Position numbers and translations under genes: made by a program. From assembly GCA_048499805.1 (NCBI GenBank), contig JASNZF010000001.1, forward strand, positions 310,001-374,000: DNA of 64,000 nucleotides, given 5' to 3'. This document shows positions 63,347 through 64,000 of the stretch, one piece after another; the stretch's first letter is position 1; each line of letters opens with the position of its first letter. The notes under the pieces were generated by a model. The model was not told the origin of the DNA. It did no database searches and saw nothing but the letters and a program-made list of their open reading frames with translations. This DNA is from JAWXBA01 sp048499805. GTDB lineage: Bacteria; Gemmatimonadota; Gemmatimonadetes; Gemmatimonadales; GWC2-71-9.

Positions 63347-64000
63347 ATGCAAAAGCCCATCGTGGTGCTCGCCTTCAGCGGCGGCCTCGACACCTCCTAC
63401 TGCGTCCCCCGGCTGGCCGAGCGGGGGTTCGAGGTCCATACCGCCTTCGTCAATACCGGCGGGGCCACCCCGGCCGAGTGCCAGGCGATCGCCGCCCAGG
63501 CCGCGGCGGTTGGCGCGGCACGCCACCACGAGGTGGATGCCCGGGACGCCGTCTTTGCGCGTTTCGTCCGGGTCCTGATCCAGGGCAATGTCCTCCGCGG
63601 CGAGGTCTACCCGCTCAGCGTGGCGGCAGAGCGCACCCAGCAGGCGATCAGCGCCATCGAGGTGGCCCGCGCGGTGGGTGCTGTGGCCATCGCCCACGGC
63701 AGCACCGGCGCCGGGAACGACCAGATCCGGTTCGACATCGCCTTTCGGGTGCTCGCCCCTGAACTCGAGATCATCACCCCGATCCGGGAGGAGTTGCTCA
63801 CCCGGGATCGGGCCATCGCCTACCTGACCGAGCGCGGATTGCCGGTCCCCGCCAAGGCGTCGTCCTACTCGATCAACAAGGGGCTCTGGGGCACCACCTG
63901 GGGCGGCGGCTGGACCCACGACACCTGGGCCGGTCCGCCGGAGGAGCTGGCCGCCCCGCCGGCCGACGCACCGGCGGGCGAGGACTTGGTGCTGACGTGG
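63347..64000 (+). CDS. argG: Argininosuccinate synthase, 5' part
   Basis: The first 218 residues of ArgG; the gene runs past the window end. The PP-loop SGGLDTS (11-17) binds ATP, followed by the family's VNTGGATPAECQAIAAQAAAVGA, PLSVAAERTQQAISAIEVARAVGAVAIAHGSTGAGNDQIRFD and the citrulline/aspartate-contact region ASSYSINKGLWGTTWGGG. It makes argininosuccinate from citrulline, Asp and ATP in arginine synthesis. ATG 63347 lies six bases after TATTTA, so the mRNA is probably leaderless and the start codon is inside the ARG-box region. The sequence is close to the Bacteroidota/Gemmatimonadota short ArgG form. Confidence 0.93.
   Translation, partial: MQKPIVVLAFSGGLDTSYCVPRLAERGFEVHTAFVNTGGATPAECQAIAAQAAAVGAARHHEVDARDAVFARFVRVLIQGNVLRGEVYPLSVAAERTQQAISAIEVARAVGAVAIAHGSTGAGNDQIRFDIAFRVLAPELEIITPIREELLTRDRAIAYLTERGLPVPAKASSYSINKGLWGTTWGGGWTHDTWAGPPEELAAPPADAPAGEDLVLTW

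Noticed and set aside
1..64000. Prophage, integrative element or insertion sequence
   Set aside because: No integrase, transposase, phage structural gene, tRNA att site or sharp change in base composition was seen.

Overview
The window is about 68-70% GC by eye and almost fully coding. It looks like a chromosome segment of a Gemmatimonadota-type bacterium. This rests on the gene mix: two-domain FtsX-type permeases paired with a PadR regulator, a very large exported PIG-L-like protein, a BNR/VPS10-type propeller protein, a plant-type FabI, a caa3 oxidase, and many lipoproteins with signal peptides ending AQA or AAC. No rRNA, tRNA, prophage, insertion sequence or CRISPR array was seen. Genes are tightly packed, often with ATGA or GTGA stop/start overlaps.

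Layout: 1-5.7 kb, the end of an ABC permease, a P-type cation ATPase, a RidA-like lipoprotein, a bactofilin and a zinc-ribbon protein. 5.7-15.5 kb, one eight-gene minus-strand operon for sulfate activation: cysN with a degenerate kinase domain, cysQ, a DUF2061-cysC fusion and cysD, between three alkaline-phosphatase-superfamily enzymes that all carry Thr at the nucleophile position, headed by a 46-residue membrane peptide. No sulfotransferase or PAPS reductase is present. 15.8-22.1 kb, small housekeeping and stress genes: YjbR, SGNH hydrolase, two VOC proteins, diguanylate cyclase, di-haem peroxidase, DUF1801. 22.2-30.1 kb, a DNA-repair-flavoured region: tag, a catalytically dead ImuB-like polymerase, a PadR/ABC permease pair, a zinc-ribbon plus radical-SAM pair, and a DnaQ-type exonuclease. 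30.1-45.9 kb, secreted or envelope proteins and a hybrid histidine kinase. 46-51 kb, a GroES-like gene, greA, and the cox operon. 51-64 kb, a peptidase, a cysteine-cluster protein, DUF423, fabI, the tesA/ybbA/ybbP group, an Ig-like lipoprotein, an AI-2E transporter, an OmpA protein and the 5' part of argG.

Three patterns stand out. (1) Degenerate arrays with an exact 7-bp period (GAGAAGG-, CTTCTCC-, GGGACTA- and CCCCAGT-like units) sit at gene 3' ends between 22 and 53 kb. Several begin on the stop codon and form opposing arms between convergent genes. They resemble the heptanucleotide STRR repeats of cyanobacteria. (2) A 17-bp operator-like sequence of the form CTTC-N7-GTTC lies in front of both the ImuB-like gene and the radical-SAM pair, and suggests a LexA/SOS regulon. 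(3) The sulfate-activation operon has an unusual make-up: two altered Cys proteins and three Thr-type AP-superfamily enzymes.

Starts were chosen from ribosome-binding sites, stop/start overlaps and family length. All functional names come from reading motifs, not from database searches.
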